From assembly GCA_004764695.1 (NCBI GenBank), contig SMSO01000014.1:447148-511147 (forward strand): 64,000 nt of DNA, read 5' to 3'. A program made the translations under genes and the position numbers. This document shows, piece after piece, positions 61,701-64,000 of this stretch (position 1 is its first letter; every line of letters starts with the position of its first letter). The notes beneath the pieces were generated by a model, which saw nothing but the letters and a program-made list of their open reading frames with translations, had not been told where the DNA came from and did not search any database. The stretch comes from Schizochytrium sp. TIO01 (taxonomy: Eukaryota; Sar; Bigyra; Thraustochytrida; Thraustochytriidae).

Positions 61701-64000
61701 TGTATCCAGTGACAGAGCGTAACGTATTGCTTGTGCAGCAACTGCTGAACCGCGGCAGCCTTCCAATCAAGGATATCACTCGACTTTCAATACCTCTTCG
61801 CTTCGTCGATACTGACATGGGTGTAAAACTCTTCGCGAAGACTCTTGGCCAAACCCCGTACCTCTCACTTCGTCGTGTTGGCACTACAGACACATACTTC
61901 GTGGTCGAGCCTCTTGTTGCAGACTCGCCTCTGCCTAAAGAGAAAACACCCTCAGATCCAACTCCTTCGAAAATAAACTTGGGCCCACCAACTAGTACTT
62001 CGAATTCCTTTTTGTTCGCGCAAACAGGCGTAAGACGCTGGTCAGCGTCAAGCCTCGGGGATGTGCAAGGAAAGGTAGGTACTAAATCGTTGAGTATTGC
62101 AGCGCCAACGACATCTCTAAGGTCTGAGTGGAATACTCGAGAGTATGTAGTACCCTACTGGGCTATTTTCACTGCCGCAGGGCCGTCTGTAACTTTGGAA
62201 TTTCATCATCCTGGGCTTCATGATGATGGGCGCGCGCAGGTTATTGTAGAGAGCCTTCGAAGAGGTATTCTACAAACCGTGGATCGTGTCAATAGGCTCA
62301 TTCTTCTACACCAACTTCATGATAGTCGCTGGGCAAGCCCACTCCTGATTAAGCCTGACCCTGCAACCCAGAACCCTAAAGAATTAGACTCTGCACGGAA
62401 TCGTGGTATCTTGGGAAGGCGAAGCCAAGACCCGCAGGCTCAGCGAAATTCTACAGGGTTTGTCAACCGGCAAAGGTTTTCTACTTCAAAGCCGGTTTAT
62501 ATAGCAGCCGCTGAAATGGATGTTTGGGATCCTCAAAACCTTCCTGATGGAACGTTTGCATGTCAGTGCTTCCATCGCGAGCGTTTCGAGGTTCCTGAGC
62601 GACTTCACATCAACGTGGCAATGAATGAAGTTCGTCAGAGTCTGAGTATGTTTTCAGTGGCAAATCACAAGAATACATATGTTTATCAATATGCTGGGAC
62701 AGGCCAAATTTTCATTCTTAAGCTTCGTCAGGAAGGGTCAGATAGCGATGTAAATTTGGGCCTTACAATGCGCCAGCGCTCTCGACGTGGCAGCACAATG
62801 GCCACTGAAGCATCCTTCACTTCTTCTGCGGCAAGTGTTGCCTCCTCAGCCTCAAACCCCAATCAGGCCATCATCTTGGAAGTTTATGGCGTTGACCTTC
62901 CTCCTGAGGTCATGTTAAAGGACTTGCGGGAGATGCTAGAATCAAAATTGTCGAACAGTACACTCTCAGCGCTAACTTTGCTACTTCGACGTTACCTTAC
63001 TTTCAAGATTCAACCGTATGACCTTTACTTTTTGCAGGGAGGTAAACACCCCGTCCCAACGCTGCGTAAGGAGCTCATCATCCCACAAAGCATAGGAGAT
63101 ATTGCCTTACTTTTATTCTTCTTCAAGCAGAACCTTTTGCGGTTCACGACAGCATGCAACTTCGCCTCTCCTCCTGACCTCACTATGTACAAGTACTCTG
63201 AAGACTCTGACATGGAGAGCATAAGTGAATCTGAGCATTCGCTTGTTCATGATGAAGACGACAACACAACATATGGGGCCATGACTCCACAACAGTCTTT
63301 TGAGCGACCAGACGTTGCTGAGCATGCTTCTTATAATAGAAGTACTATGCACCCAGCAATGTCGGGGTGGAACCATAGTGATGCTCTTAATGTCGACTCT
63401 GACGCGCCAGCCATTGTTGATGTAGAACAAATTCATCCAGTCTTTGCAGGTTTTCAAGATCTCATTGACCTGGAGCAAGTTGATCCTTCAGAAGCTGGTG
63501 CAGCAACTGAGCAGGATCCAAGCTTGAGGACTTTGGATCTTCGTACGGGGGAACTTGCATTTGTCTTCAACTCCGTGCCCCCCGAAAAGGGCCCTGCTCC
63601 ACCTACCCCTTCAGCAGTGGGCTCTGGCATGTCATCATCCAGCTTGGGCTCAAGTGGATCAAATAGTAATGTGCAATCAGGCCTGACTGCATTGCCTTTG
63701 GAGCTCTCACAAAGTGAGATTGGCTCCGGTATAGCATTTTCGCTTCTACACTTGCTGCGGAATGGAAAACAGCTTTTTTCGGTGGAAACAAGGGACGATA
63801 GCTTTTCAGCAGGCTCTCGCCTACCTTCTCCACCAACCGTTGGTCTGCCATCGCAACAAGGGACTGCACCTCTCCCTGCTGGGGGTTCTGCGCCCGACGT
63901 TTCTGTTGCAGGTAGTGCGAGCGCTGGCAGTGCTCCTGCAGCAAAGGGTTTGGTGCGATACTCTAGCCAAAGGACTGTAGATGGAGAAACTCAAACATCA
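55720..64000 (+). CDS. SZT2: SZT2 homologue, KICSTOR scaffold (3' end beyond window, one frame change)
   Basis: At least 2760 residues, still open at the window end. The first piece (55720-57501) starts with a Ser/Pro-rich tail, then an N-terminal SZT2-like domain: FCFVYRRYHVVFAIDATSSM, the VPILSVMLQALLHPI helix and SIKEVTTGSATLVSAALL. The frame then changes at GTA CCC TAA (57493-57501); losing one C joins QQQADPSVP to NPPSRAARR and the next frame stays open for 6.5 kb. Later matches to SZT2 are SRWHRWFHVNSFDILLTPP, LHINVAMNEVRQSLSMFSV, YVYQYAGTGQIFILKLRQ, IILEVYGVDLPPEVMLKDL and DIALLLFFFKQNLLRFTT. A Gln-rich run lies near 61070-61140. SZT2 anchors GATOR1 to lysosomes so that amino-acid scarcity switches off TORC1. 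KICSTOR partners are rarely found outside animals. Confidence 0.85.

Overview
This window looks like nuclear DNA of a microbial eukaryote. Long, mostly intron-free genes lie on both strands, separated by 0.1 to 5 kb of intergenic DNA rich in microsatellites. Two spliceosomal introns can be placed with GT-AG ends, and both carry the same branch-site-like octamer TAACTAAC. The gene set suggests a flagellated heterotroph: an NDR-type kinase, SZT2 of KICSTOR, CCDC112-like and other giant coiled-coil proteins, NOSIP, NOP53, TRMO and a Crinkler-like nuclease-kinase. A stramenopile, perhaps thraustochytrid-like, fits best. That placement is inference, because no ribosomal RNA, tRNA or organelle marker is present.

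Region 1 (1-8 kb) is accessory in character. Two small unrecognised genes (36-503, 534-1223) converge on a 736-residue protein with a PD-(D/E)xK nuclease core and a C-terminal kinase, as in Crinkler-type effectors. An acidic gene scrap follows. Then comes a large ankyrin-SAM-TIR gene (4456-7874) with SARM1-like logic (sensor repeats, SAM, TIR with the NADase glutamate in place). It is broken by two nonsense codons and two frame changes.

Region 2 (9-25 kb) is housekeeping: an MFS transporter, a twin-CX9C protein, an NDR/LATS-type AGC kinase, a 5-kb gene-poor repeat-rich stretch, NOP53 (two exons), a PTGR2-type reductase and the tRNA methyltransferase TRMO. Region 3 (25-38 kb) has two PH-domain genes in tandem on the minus strand (the second PH-PH-SAM-RCC1-WW) and a secreted lectin with FN3 and IPT-like domains. 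Region 4 (38-46 kb) holds a CCDC112-like gene and a 1584-residue coiled-coil gene. A decayed piece of the latter, or of a close paralogue, lies at 29.1 kb. Region 5 (46-55 kb) has a two-exon membrane protein, NOSIP, an unrecognised gene, a PUB-domain gene with unresolved 5' exons, and a small membrane ORF with an in-frame TGA. Region 6 (55.7-64 kb) is SZT2, running off the window end.

The most unusual global signal is that four genes (the PH gene, the RCC1 gene, SZT2 and the ankyrin-TIR gene, twice) change frame five times, each time as if one base were extra. In three of these the loss of one base from a short homopolymer restores a sensible protein. This could be assembly error, genuine decay or +1 recoding; reads and transcripts would decide. 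The ankyrin-TIR gene is the only one that also has point nonsense codons.
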